64,000 bases of DNA. Source: Thermococcus sp. 21S7. Lineage in GTDB: Archaea > Methanobacteriota_B > Thermococci > Thermococcales > Thermococcaceae. The notes below the pieces were generated by a model. That model searched no databases, was not told the DNA's origin, and worked only from the letters and a program-made list of their open reading frames with translations. A program made the translations under genes and the position numbers. This document shows positions 53,205 through 62,448 of the stretch, one piece after another; the first letter of the stretch is position 1, and the number at the start of each line of letters is the position of its first letter. Location of the stretch: positions 124,001 through 188,000 of the forward strand of contig NZ_SNUT01000001.1 in NCBI RefSeq assembly GCF_012027615.1, in the 5' to 3' direction.

Positions 53205-54419
53205 ATGGAAATCATCCCGCTCGTTCTTGGCGTGTTAGCCGGGATAATGACTTCCTACACCGACATCAAAACTGGATTCATTTACGATGTCCACGCCTTC
53301 CCCACCCTAACGGTTTTGGGCAAGTTGCTGGGCTGGGAAGAGGATGAGGCTGAGGAGGTTGATCTGCCCGGCTGGATTGACAAGGTTATAATACCTGCCG
53401 CGGAGGTTGGAATCGTCTACTACCTGTACAGAGGCCTCACCGAACATAATGCGATGATAGCAACCGCGGGCTTCATTGGCCTCATCATCGGCTTCCTTCT
53501 GGGGTTCCTTCTCTATTACCTTGGAGCATGGGCAAGTGGAGATATCGTGGTTCTCGCCGCGTTCTCCGCCCTCCTACCATTCGCACCCGATACCGCCCGG
53601 ATCGTCCCCCCCTACGGCGTTGGATATCCCTTGTACCCCATATCCCTCCTGTTCAACAGCATTCTGGCGGTTTTTCCGTTCATACTGCTCTACTCGTTCG
53701 GCGTTCTGATCGCCAAAGGAAAGACCAACCGTCTGGCAGAGGTATTCGCCGGGGGGATTAAAACCGCCGTGGAGTTTGCCCTGTGGTTGATGGCGATCGT
53801 TGTCGTCGGATTTGCCCTCGCCGGCAAAGGTCTTGGCGGACCGGCCGCGGGGGTGGTCTCCTTCGTTATCCTGCTGCCCCTCTTTGCGAGGTTCAGGATT
53901 GTAGGAGACGTGGCCGGAATCGCCGCTTTAGCGTATCTGCTCTACCTAGACCCAACCGCCGCATACCTTGTCCTCCTGAAGACCCTGGCAGTTTCGTACA
54001 TTCTCAAGGTTCTCCTGTCCACGATAAGCCTTATGCGCACCGAGGTTCTCGTTGAGGAGGTCACCGTCCAGGAACTCCGCGAGTGGGACATTCTCGGGGA
54101 GGTCATCCACGAGATGGACGGCAGGGTGCTGAGGGACCGGGGGAGTGGCCTTGAGCGCTTTAAGAAAGCCCTCCTCTCATGGGATTTCAAGGCGTTGAGA
54201 CCGGTCAGGGGGCGGGTCATAGCCTCCCCCACAGCGGAAGGCCTGAGCAGAGAGCAGATTGAGGAACTGAAACGGCTCGTCGAGGAGGGAAAGATTGAAA
54301 ACAGCTTTTTAAGGAAGAAATCGATGCCCTTCGCCCCGGCGCTCTTCCTCGGCTTCTTGATAAGCTACTTCTGGGGCGACGTCTTCTGGTGGCTCGTTCT
54401 CAGGGTTGCCGGGCTCTGA
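53205..54419 (+). CDS. Type IV prepilin peptidase (A24, EppA/PibD-like)
   Basis: A 404-residue membrane aspartic protease that cuts class III signal peptides. The two catalytic Asp are visible: Asp20 in MTSYTDIKTGFIYD and Asp113 in WASGDIVV (GxGD-like). There are about eight membrane helices. The cytoplasmic domain at about 280-380 (VLVEEVTVQELREWDILGEV onwards) makes it longer than archaeal FlaK/PibD (about 230), as in EppA. GAGGTGAAATC precedes the ATG. The pilin gene is directly upstream. Whether it also processes archaellins is open. Confidence 0.85.
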   Translation: MEIIPLVLGVLAGIMTSYTDIKTGFIYDVHAFPTLTVLGKLLGWEEDEAEEVDLPGWIDKVIIPAAEVGIVYYLYRGLTEHNAMIATAGFIGLIIGFLLGFLLYYLGAWASGDIVVLAAFSALLPFAPDTARIVPPYGVGYPLYPISLLFNSILAVFPFILLYSFGVLIAKGKTNRLAEVFAGGIKTAVEFALWLMAIVVVGFALAGKGLGGPAAGVVSFVILLPLFARFRIVGDVAGIAALAYLLYLDPTAAYLVLLKTLAVSYILKVLLSTISLMRTEVLVEEVTVQELREWDILGEVIHEMDGRVLRDRGSGLERFKKALLSWDFKALRPVRGRVIASPTAEGLSREQIEELKRLVEEGKIENSFLRKKSMPFAPALFLGFLISYFWGDVFWWLVLRVAGL

Positions 54420-54425
54420 CGGGTT

Positions 54426-54436
54426 AAATTTTTAAG
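54426..54436 (+). promoter_or_regulatory. TATA box of the guide-RNA locus
   Basis: The AT-rich AAATTTTTAAG is centred about 26 bases upstream of 54457, where the H/ACA sRNA would begin. Confidence 0.6.
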
Positions 54437-54456
54437 CTCCAGCACGGAGAAACCAC

Positions 54457-54518
54457 CGCCGGCCCGGCGTCCGCCCACCCCGCGGAGGGGTGAAGCGGGG
54501 ATTCCGGCCGGGCCGACA
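54457..54518 (+). ncRNA. H/ACA guide sRNA
   Basis: A GC-rich RNA with the complete archaeal H/ACA layout. Nine-bp lower stem: 54460-54468 with 54507-54515. Pseudouridylation pocket: GTCCGCCCA (54469-54477) on the 5' side and ATTCCG (54501-54506) on the 3' side. Upper stem: CCCCGC (54478-54483) with GCGGGG (54495-54500). Apical loop GGAGGGGTGAA contains GA and TGA, suitable for an L7Ae-binding K-loop. ACA box: 54516-54518. The pocket base is 15 nt from the ACA, the canonical distance. A TATA box is placed correctly. Target: RNA complementary to both pocket arms (CGGAAT, two bases, TGGGCGGAC), not identified here. Confidence 0.8.
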
Positions 54519-54576
54519 GGGGAATGAGGAGCTTTTGCTTTGCTGAGGAGTGATGAACACGCCCTTCACTGACCCC
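54519..54576 (+). ncRNA. C/D box sRNA next to the H/ACA sRNA
   Basis: Terminal stem GGGG (54519-54522) with CCCC (54573-54576). C box ATGAGGA (54524-54530, one change from ATGATGA), 12-base guide GCTTTTGCTTTG, D' box CTGA (54543-54546). Four-base spacer, C' box TGATGA (54551-54556), 12-base guide ACACGCCCTTCA, and D box CTGA (54569-54572). All spacings are those of archaeal 2'-O-methylation guides. It begins directly after the ACA of the H/ACA RNA and its 3' end overlaps the 3' end of the convergent HAD gene by 11 bases. Confidence 0.8.
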
Positions 54577-55201
54577 GCTCTTCTATGAGTCCCTTGATGA
54601 TTTCCATGACCTCGCGGAGGCTCTCAACGTTGTGGTCGCCCTCAACGCCCTCGTGGGGGTTTATCGCTATGCTGACGTCGGCTTCCTTAAACATGCTCAG
54701 GTCGTTGAAGCCGTCGCCAACGGCCACCGTAAGCTCTGGCTTCAGCTCCTCCTTCAGCTCCCGGAGTATGGTTCCCTTGCTCCTGAAGTCGACGATTGGG
54801 TTGACCTTCCCGGTAACAACACCGTTCCCGTCGAATATCAGTTCGTTGGCGAAGACGTAGTCAACTTCGAGTTCCCTCGCTATCCTTCGGGCGAGGCACA
54901 TAAGACCGCTGCTGAGTATCGCTATCTTGAAGTCGTTCTTCCTGAGAAACTCGATAAGCTCCTTTGCTCCGTCCATGTACTCAACCGAGTTCGCCCATTC
55001 CATAATCTCATCCTTTCTGTGCCCCCGCCAGAGGGAGGCGTCTAGCTCCGCCCACTTCACGTAGTCTATTTTTCCCGCAAAGAAGAGTTCGGCGTATTCC
55101 TTTCCCTTCTCCCAGGTTCCAAACATCTTGTGGAGTTCCACCCAGCTGGAGACTGACTTGACCAGCGTCCCTTCGAGATCAAAGGCTATCAGCCTAACCA
55201 T
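54566..55201 (-). CDS. HAD phosphatase, phosphoserine phosphatase-like
   Basis: A 211-residue SerB-type HAD hydrolase. Motif I is LIAFDLEGTLVKSVSSW, motif II is KIAILSSGLMCLARRIA, and motif IV is TVAVGDGFNDLSMFKEADV. Lys for motif III is in the region DFRSKGTILREL. Phosphoserine phosphatase is a fair guess but other small phosphoesters are possible. GGTGGTACG precedes the ATG, and a TTTTAAG element lies about 40 bases upstream. Its stop codon lies inside the convergent C/D sRNA. Confidence 0.83.
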   Translation of the reverse strand: MVRLIAFDLEGTLVKSVSSWVELHKMFGTWEKGKEYAELFFAGKIDYVKWAELDASLWRGHRKDEIMEWANSVEYMDGAKELIEFLRKNDFKIAILSSGLMCLARRIARELEVDYVFANELIFDGNGVVTGKVNPIVDFRSKGTILRELKEELKPELTVAVGDGFNDLSMFKEADVSIAINPHEGVEGDHNVESLREVMEIIKGLIEERGQ

Positions 55202-55240
55202 CGTACCACCTGAAAAGAGAGCGGGAGGGAACTTAAAAGC

Positions 55241-55939
<699 letters not shown>

Positions 55940-57865
55940 TCATGACCTCCTGGCCTGGTACCAGGCAAGGGTTATTATCGCCAGGGCCCCTATCAGGACA
56001 CCCACCGCAGTCCAGAGTGCCTTGGACTTCAGCGGGGTGTACGGAACACTCTGCGTTTCAGTCACGGTGCTCTCCTTTGTCTCAGTGCGTGTTTCCGTCA
56101 CGGTTACGGTTCCGTTGGACGGAACAGTCTCGGTTACAGTAACAGTCACGGTTTCGGTGCCGTTTTCCTGGGGCTTGGGCACATCTATCACAACCACCGT
56201 TCCGTTCACCCTGCCGGGTATCGTCTCGATGGACACACTCACCTTTCGCTTTCCAACTGAGTACGGAACGAGCAGGAGTGACATGGTAACGCTGTCCCCG
56301 GGCTTCAGATTGAGCGGAGCCACCAGTCCGGCACTCGATGGCTCAAAGACTCCGTTAGGTTCGACAGCGATGCCATTGGGGATGCCAACTGTAAGGTTCG
56401 CGGGAAGGGCAACGTCACCCGTGTTGGTTACACTCACGTTAATGACGAGGGGGTGATAAAGCCGGACGTTTTCATTCCCCGAAACCTTTAGGGAGTACGA
56501 AACCTTTGAGGGACTCACTTGAATCTTCGGGGAGTTGGATTCAAAGGTCAAAATCGTGTAGCCGCCGCACGCGAGTTCGAAGGGTGCCACAGCCTTCGCG
56601 ATGACCTTACCGAGGCTCACGTTTCCGGAACGAAGCGGCATCACGGTCACTTCAAAGGCTCTCCGTACCCCCGGCTTGAGAGAGGGAACGGAGATTTCCC
56701 CTCCGGAGAGCAGTTTGAACCCCCGATCAGGAACGAAGCGGAGGATCACGTTAGAAAGCGCAACTGTGCCCGTATTTTCCACATCTATCCTGACCTTCTG
56801 GGGAACGTACTTCTTGCCGGGCGATGAGTCAACCGTGATCAGGAGGTTGGCAACCTTTTTTATATCGGGAACCTTTGAAGGATCAATGAAGACATTGAAA
56901 GTCGCCTTTCCGTTGCCATCAACGCTTTCAAGGGCAACCGTAACACCACCGTGATAGAGGGCCTGCGCCACCGGCACGGCGGAGATTCTAGAGGACGCCA
57001 GAACCTGGCCGCAGGAGTTCCTGAGGGACACCCCCACCGAGCCGTCGAAGTTGTAGTCGTAGTGCAGAACGTAGGGGCCAACGTTCCTGGTTTGACCCGG
57101 CGAGAGGGAGAAAGTTGCATCCGGCACAGATTGAATCTCCATGGACGCGCCCCTGAAGAAGACCTCGACTTTGGCGTACTCAACTCCAACCAGTTCAAGT
57201 GCCTTCACGTGGAAGGGCCCCACATCGATCTCCTTGCCGACCGTTACGGAGTACGTCCTGCCTTCATATCTAAAGAAAAGTGTCTCAACAAAGCCCGTTG
57301 AGGTTTTTTCGATAGTGGCATTGGTGAAAGTCAACGTTCGGCCTGCGGCCGTGACGTCCTGTCCAGGTTTCAGGTAGCCGGCAAAAATCTTGGGATATGC
57401 CTTGACCTTGACCCTGAGGTTTCCGAACTTTATCGTCCCCGAGCTGAACGTCTTTGACTCATCGCCCCTGGACACGGTAACCTTGGCCCCCTTCGCCCCC
57501 ACCGAGACGAGCTTGATTGAATACTCTCCAAAGACCAGTGTTTCACCCTGCAAAACGTAGGGAAAGCTTGCGTTCAGGAGGAGAATCGGTTTTTCACCGA
57601 CAATCGCCCTGAGGAAACCAAGCGAAACGTTGTTCTCGGAGACACTCTCGCCGGGATGGAGGCTGAAATCCCTCTGTGAATCGCCCGAGTACACGGTTCC
57701 CACGAGGGTTCCGTCAAAGGAAACATCCCTGAACTCAAATGTCACATCCCCAGCCGTAACTTTGCCGGGCAGGGGCACCCATCCCCTGAACGATGATGCA
57801 GAGGCAAATCCCACGAGCGGCGATAGAATCATGAAGGCCAAGAGGATCGCAGTGAGCCTCCTCAC
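55940..57865 (-). CDS. Large exterior S-layer/CARDB-like protein at the archaellum operon end
   Basis: A 641-residue exported protein. The signal peptide is LTAILLAFMILSPLVGFASA. Many beta-strand repeats follow, among them CARDB/NEW3-like segments (RIDVENTGTVALSNVILRF, VINVSVTNTGDVALPANLTV). A Thr/Val/Glu-rich stalk (about residues 570-620) leads to a C-terminal membrane helix (LWTAVGVLIGALAIITLAWY) with a short basic tail. The GTG at 57865 overlaps the arlJ stop (GTGA), so it is translated with the archaellum genes. It may anchor or guide the archaellum in the cell envelope; this is an inference from position and layout. Confidence 0.75.
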   Translation of the reverse strand: MRRLTAILLAFMILSPLVGFASASSFRGWVPLPGKVTAGDVTFEFRDVSFDGTLVGTVYSGDSQRDFSLHPGESVSENNVSLGFLRAIVGEKPILLLNASFPYVLQGETLVFGEYSIKLVSVGAKGAKVTVSRGDESKTFSSGTIKFGNLRVKVKAYPKIFAGYLKPGQDVTAAGRTLTFTNATIEKTSTGFVETLFFRYEGRTYSVTVGKEIDVGPFHVKALELVGVEYAKVEVFFRGASMEIQSVPDATFSLSPGQTRNVGPYVLHYDYNFDGSVGVSLRNSCGQVLASSRISAVPVAQALYHGGVTVALESVDGNGKATFNVFIDPSKVPDIKKVANLLITVDSSPGKKYVPQKVRIDVENTGTVALSNVILRFVPDRGFKLLSGGEISVPSLKPGVRRAFEVTVMPLRSGNVSLGKVIAKAVAPFELACGGYTILTFESNSPKIQVSPSKVSYSLKVSGNENVRLYHPLVINVSVTNTGDVALPANLTVGIPNGIAVEPNGVFEPSSAGLVAPLNLKPGDSVTMSLLLVPYSVGKRKVSVSIETIPGRVNGTVVVIDVPKPQENGTETVTVTVTETVPSNGTVTVTETRTETKESTVTETQSVPYTPLKSKALWTAVGVLIGALAIITLAWYQARRS

Positions 57866-59592
57866 GGTATCACCCCCAGCAGATGGAGGGCGATCTGAGC
57901 GGTTCCGCCCCCCATACCCATCATCTTCTCCATCAGCGTCTGTCCAAGGTACATTCCAACCGCAAACACCCACAGCATTATGACGAAGTACCTCGCGGTG
58001 CCCAGGAGGTGGCCGCCGTCGGCCAGTTTTATGACGAGAGACGAGAGGAGGGAGTGCATGACCATCATAACCAGCATTATGTAAAGGAGGAACCTCATGC
58101 CCGAGGGGGGAATGACGTGGATTATGTCGCCTATGTACTCGCTAGGAATCTCCATCTGGGAGAACATGGCGCTTATCGAAACTGCCACCTGGAAAGACGC
58201 GGCCAGGGAGAACGCGAAGGCACCGGTGAGACCGTAGATTATGCCGACGAAGCTCGCTATGCTCTGCTGCCTCTTCCTCCTCAGACGGACGAGTCTCTCA
58301 AAGTTCCTGCTGATGACCAGCCCGACGTAATCGGGTTCCGCACCCATGCGGAGGCTCTCCCTGAATATCTCGGAGAATATTCCAATGAGCCAGCTGCCGG
58401 TTCCGGCTATGAAGAAGTCCCACGCCCTGTCTTTGTCGACCCTGATGGCGAGCCTTCTGTAGAGCGCCCTGATGTCCTCAGTAAGGGAACCAAAGTCGTG
58501 GGCGCTGAGGTACTTCAGAACCAGGACGAGAGAGGCGCCGCTGGCGGCGAGGGAGGAACCCATGCTCCTTATGAACGCCGGGAAGTTCTCATCCTTCCTG
58601 AATATCGACCTCTCCTCCTTGTTCACGACGTGTCCGAGGTAGTACACCGGGGTGAGCGCGAGGGCCACCACGAAGGGCTCCGGAATCTCGTACCTGGACC
58701 TCACGACGGTGAAGTAGAGAAGCGTGACGATGACGACGCCGAAGGCGGAGTAGATGGCGGCGTTCTTTATCTTCTTCCTGCGCGGGTCATCCAGGCCCCT
58801 GCTGTCCGCCCAGAGGGGATCTTCCGGCATGCGGAACTTCACAACCATCAGAATGCCGACCTCGGCCGCAAGGGTCATGAGCACGGCGTATAGACCCATC
58901 TTTCCGATGTCCATTCCGGTGATTATCGGCCCGATTATGACGAACGCGGCTATGAAGACGACCGAGATGATTATCGATTCGTAAATCTCCTTGAAGATGT
59001 CGAGGTCGTAGAGGGCACCCTCGTAGAATGTCTGGTAGTCGTCCATGACCGTCTGCTGCTCCTGGAAGAGGTACTCCTTCAAATCAACACCGCTGTCGAG
59101 GGAGTAGGCGAGCCTGTCGAGGAAGTCGGCGAACATAACGCTCGGCGTTCTCCTCGCGAGGAATCGGAAGGCCTCGGGGAGGGAGAGGTGGAGCTTGTCG
59201 ACTATCGTGTAAACCTTCTTCAGCTCACTCGCAATGGCGCCGAGCTTGGGATCCTTCGCGAGGATCCTTACGAGGTCGCTTCGTCCCATCTCACTCGTGG
59301 ACAGAACGGCGAAGTACGTTATGAAATAGGGCATCTTCGAGTTGATGGAAATCTTTTTTGTGTCCGCCGTTATGTAAGGATAGGCGGCGGCGTAAACCAC
59401 GAGAACTATGGGAATGGAAAAGAGGAGGATTCTGATACCCAGTGACAACGCCAGAAGATTACCTATAATGCCAGCTATGATAAACAGAACCGCGGAGAGT
59501 CCAAGGTAAGGGATGAGCACCTTTCGTAGGTATGTCTTGATGTCTAAATCAGCCTTGGTGAAGATGCTGATTTTCTCGTCCACCAGTCCCAT
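57862..59592 (-). CDS. arlJ: Archaellum membrane platform protein ArlJ (FlaJ)
   Basis: A 576-residue polytopic protein with two T2SSF-like cytoplasmic domains between membrane helices: RILAKDPKLGAIASELKKVY and LAYSLDSGVDLKEYLFQEQQ in the first, and SLRMGAEPDYVGLVISRNFE in the second. It forms the membrane base on which ArlI works. Start choice is uncertain: ATG at 59592 lies directly on GGGGGTG, and GTG at 59583 has better spacing. It follows arlI after eight bases. Confidence 0.9.
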   Translation of the reverse strand: MGLVDEKISIFTKADLDIKTYLRKVLIPYLGLSAVLFIIAGIIGNLLALSLGIRILLFSIPIVLVVYAAAYPYITADTKKISINSKMPYFITYFAVLSTSEMGRSDLVRILAKDPKLGAIASELKKVYTIVDKLHLSLPEAFRFLARRTPSVMFADFLDRLAYSLDSGVDLKEYLFQEQQTVMDDYQTFYEGALYDLDIFKEIYESIIISVVFIAAFVIIGPIITGMDIGKMGLYAVLMTLAAEVGILMVVKFRMPEDPLWADSRGLDDPRRKKIKNAAIYSAFGVVIVTLLYFTVVRSRYEIPEPFVVALALTPVYYLGHVVNKEERSIFRKDENFPAFIRSMGSSLAASGASLVLVLKYLSAHDFGSLTEDIRALYRRLAIRVDKDRAWDFFIAGTGSWLIGIFSEIFRESLRMGAEPDYVGLVISRNFERLVRLRRKRQQSIASFVGIIYGLTGAFAFSLAASFQVAVSISAMFSQMEIPSEYIGDIIHVIPPSGMRFLLYIMLVMMVMHSLLSSLVIKLADGGHLLGTARYFVIMLWVFAVGMYLGQTLMEKMMGMGGGTAQIALHLLGVIP

Positions 59593-59600
59593 CACCCCCG

Positions 59601-61235
59601 TTATATCCTGAAGCTCAGCCCCTCAATGCCCCTCTGGTAGAAGGCCTTGATCTCCTTGTAGACGTCCCAGTAGTTGGTTATGCCTAGCTCAACCATCCTC
59701 TGAAGTATCCTCGCGCGGAGGAACAGCTCGTTGTAAATCTCCTTGGGATCCTCGTAGCCCGCTATCTCGGCTATCTTCCTCTCCAGGATGTAAGAGTTGT
59801 TGAAACCGCGGAATATGTGCTTGTCCGCAACGGGGTCCCACTCAAAGACGTTCCTCGTCGCGACGCCGCCGAGCTCCTCGTAGTAACCCTCAATCTCAAC
59901 GACGCTGACGGTTCTCCTCAGGAACTTGCCCTTGACGTAGACCGCCTGCTGGAAAACCGCTATGTTGAGGTTGTCTATGAAGGTTATCGGAACGTTTATC
60001 GGGTGACCGGTGAAACGCTGTATCATCTTCTTGATGTCGCCCGCGTGGAAGGTGCTCATGACGGGGTGACCCGTCTGCATCGCCTGGAAGGCTATTGATC
60101 CCTCGGCACCACGGATCTCACCGACTATGATGTAGTTGGGTCTCGAACGTAGCGCAGCTTTCAGGAGGTCAAAGAGCGTGACCCTGCTCTCCTCAGGGCC
60201 CCTCTCACGGGTTATAAGCCTCTGCCAGGTTGGATGCGGTACCTGAACCTCAGGCGTGTCCTCTGCGGTGTAAATCTTCGATCCGGGCTTGATGAATGGG
60301 ATTATCGAGTTGAGGAGGGTTGTCTTACCAGAAGCCGTCTCACCGCAGACAAAAACACTCATACCGTACTCAAGGGCTACCCACAGGTAAGCGGCCACTT
60401 CGGCGCTGAGCGTTCCCCAGGCTATAAGCTGGGTTATGCTTATGGGCGTGGCCGAGAACTTACGAATGGTCGCGCTCGGACCGCGGATAGAAATGTCCGG
60501 GGAGTATATTATGTTTATACGGGAGCCGTCGGGTAAAGCCCCATCAACTATTGGGGTCCTGTCGCTGACCGGTCTTCCGATGCGTTCGGCGATGTTCTTA
60601 AAGTAGTCAGCCAGCGTGACGTCGTCGCCGAAGGAGATATTGGTCTGCATCATCTCGAATATCTTGTGGACGAGGGATACGTGGTTCGCGCCGATTATGT
60701 GGATATCCTCAATGTACGGGTCCCTGGCTATCGGTTCAAGCGGGCCGATGCCTATGATATCACGCTTGATGAGGTAGCGGAACTTCTCCATCTCCTCCTT
60801 GGTTATGATGAAGGTCTTCCCCTTACCGAGAACCCCTTTCCTAGATTTTATGAGGGCGAGCACGGCTTCGTCAAAGAGCGCATCGAGGAACCTCTCAAAT
60901 TCTTCCTGATCCTCAGGAATATCCCTCGCCGGTGCCAGCTCAAGTATCTTATCCCTAATCATGGCGTACTTCTGTTCCTCTTCCCTGGTCTCTATCCTCG
61001 GCTCTATGACAATGTACTTTTTCTCCGTTGTTGCGTCACCGTAGATGTGGATGAATATGGGGTCTCCGACGGGGTATAGAATGTTGGGGTACAGTATGTC
61101 CTTCATATCCCTGCTCAGCTGTGCGTAAAACTCAGGCATCTTTCCATACTTCTTTCTGAATCTGTCAACGTATTTCCTGAGGTGTGGGTTCCTCGCCATT
61201 GCCTCTTCAAGGGTGTCGCTGACCACCTGCGCCAT
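59601..61235 (-). CDS. arlI: Archaellum motor ATPase ArlI (FlaI)
   Basis: A 544-residue secretion-type ATPase that drives assembly and rotation of the archaellum. Walker A is VCGETASGKTTLLNSIIPF, the Asp box is IYTAEDTPEVQ, Walker B is NYIIVGEIRGAEGSIAFQAM, and the His box is GHPVMSTFHAGD. The N-terminal domain (residues 1-210) and length match ArlI. GGTGGTGTGAT precedes the ATG. The start is one base after the arlH stop. Confidence 0.95.
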   Translation of the reverse strand: MAQVVSDTLEEAMARNPHLRKYVDRFRKKYGKMPEFYAQLSRDMKDILYPNILYPVGDPIFIHIYGDATTEKKYIVIEPRIETREEEQKYAMIRDKILELAPARDIPEDQEEFERFLDALFDEAVLALIKSRKGVLGKGKTFIITKEEMEKFRYLIKRDIIGIGPLEPIARDPYIEDIHIIGANHVSLVHKIFEMMQTNISFGDDVTLADYFKNIAERIGRPVSDRTPIVDGALPDGSRINIIYSPDISIRGPSATIRKFSATPISITQLIAWGTLSAEVAAYLWVALEYGMSVFVCGETASGKTTLLNSIIPFIKPGSKIYTAEDTPEVQVPHPTWQRLITRERGPEESRVTLFDLLKAALRSRPNYIIVGEIRGAEGSIAFQAMQTGHPVMSTFHAGDIKKMIQRFTGHPINVPITFIDNLNIAVFQQAVYVKGKFLRRTVSVVEIEGYYEELGGVATRNVFEWDPVADKHIFRGFNNSYILERKIAEIAGYEDPKEIYNELFLRARILQRMVELGITNYWDVYKEIKAFYQRGIEGLSFRI

Positions 61236-61236
61236 A

Positions 61237-61935
61237 TCACACCACCGCCGCTATCTCCACTATCAGGCCTACCTTCGGCTCAACGCGGAAGGGGATAATC
61301 TTCTGGAAAATGCCTTTGGCATTGTTGTACTTGACTATAGTGGCCGAATTCTTCAAATCCCCGCCGAAGACCTTCACATTCAGCCTTATTAACATCGTAG
61401 CAGCTTCTTCAAGGACGAAGAGTGAGTCCCTGTCAATCTCTTCCGTGTTGGCGGTGAGGATAACCACCTTATCGAGGGAGGCAACCTTCTTGACGTAAAG
61501 GAGGAAATCCCTTATTGCGTTGGGGTCCTGCTCACGGGAGAGGAGGGATGAGAATGAATCGATTATCATGACATCCGGTTCCCACAATCGCGGCTCGCCA
61601 AAGAGTCTACCAAGAAATTTCCTCTTCTCGCTGATTCCAGTCAGGAGGGGGTAGAGCGACACGAAAACCAGCTTCTTCCTTATCAGAAAGGGAATTATGT
61701 TATAGCCAATCGAACTCATCTGCTTTATGTATTCAACCGTCGTGTACTGGCTTGAAATATAACTGGCGGTGTAACCGTTCATGAGAAATCCGTAGAGGAG
61801 CCTCTGGACGAAGATAGACTTTCCAGTACCCCTGTCCCCTTCAACAAGCATTATGGTGCCCGCTGGGATACCCCCGCCAAGACGCCTGTGGAGCTCGTCG
61901 CCCTTCAGCTCTATTTTTAGGAGCTCCTCGACCAA
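61237..61935 (-). CDS. arlH: Archaellum protein ArlH (FlaH), KaiC-like
   Basis: A 232-residue RecA/KaiC-like ATP-binding protein that regulates ArlI in the motor. Walker A is LVEGDRGTGKSIFVQRLLYG, and the Walker B region is PDVMIIDSFSSLLSREQ. I chose the TTG at 61935 because GGTGGTGATC lies upstream and the protein then begins MVEELLKIEL as in relatives; the open frame upstream has no such signal. It follows arlG after a 36-base gap, the longest in the unit. Confidence 0.9.
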   Translation of the reverse strand: MVEELLKIELKGDELHRRLGGGIPAGTIMLVEGDRGTGKSIFVQRLLYGFLMNGYTASYISSQYTTVEYIKQMSSIGYNIIPFLIRKKLVFVSLYPLLTGISEKRKFLGRLFGEPRLWEPDVMIIDSFSSLLSREQDPNAIRDFLLYVKKVASLDKVVILTANTEEIDRDSLFVLEEAATMLIRLNVKVFGGDLKNSATIVKYNNAKGIFQKIIPFRVEPKVGLIVEIAAVV

Positions 61936-61971
61936 GATGATCACCACCTGTATCGTTATTTTAGCAGGCAC

Positions 61972-62448
61972 TCAGGGCGCCCTAAAGACGAGGCTCCTCC
62001 GTCTTCCGTTCTCCAGTACTATCGTTATCCTGTAGTACTCACCGGTGTTTAGGGTGGTCATGACCTTTATCACACCCACCTCGTAGGGATTGAGATACGT
62101 TATAGGGTTGCCGCTAACGTCTTGAAAGGTCAGATTGGCGGCGGGGATTAGGTTACCATCGATGAAAACCTGGACGGCATCGGAGCTGAAAGGAATAACC
62201 TTCTTCCCGACGTTTTTGATGTAAAACGTGTATGTGTACGGGGTCGTTGTGTTGTCCACTGGTATCGAATTGGGGTCGTTTATTATTGCAAAATCCGTCC
62301 TCAGCTGATCAGCGAGCATCTCACCCCTGTCATTTATACCATGGGCTATATCGGTGGTAACGTATGCAAGGGCCCCGGCAACGGTGCCGGCAATTATAAC
62401 CGCAACGATGAACATTATGAGCTCACTCGCTGGTCCCCCCGCCGCCAT
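61972..62448 (-). CDS. arlG: Archaellum stator protein ArlG (FlaG)
   Basis: A 158-residue protein with an N-terminal membrane helix (ASELIMFIVAVIIAGTVAGA) and an exterior beta-sandwich (YTFYIKNVGKKVIPFSSDAV). ArlG and ArlF form the exterior stator filaments that bind the S-layer. GGAGGTGAGTTG precedes the ATG at 62448, whose first base is the last base of the arlF stop (TGATG). The longer open frame upstream lies within arlF and has no signal. Confidence 0.9.
   Translation of the reverse strand: MAAGGPASELIMFIVAVIIAGTVAGALAYVTTDIAHGINDRGEMLADQLRTDFAIINDPNSIPVDNTTTPYTYTFYIKNVGKKVIPFSSDAVQVFIDGNLIPAANLTFQDVSGNPITYLNPYEVGVIKVMTTLNTGEYYRITIVLENGRRRSLVFRAP

Noticed and set aside
57883-58893. 336-codon plus-strand open frame opposite arlJ
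   Set aside because: It is antisense to a well-identified archaellum gene; the His/Glu/Asp-rich text is typical of a reverse-frame shadow.
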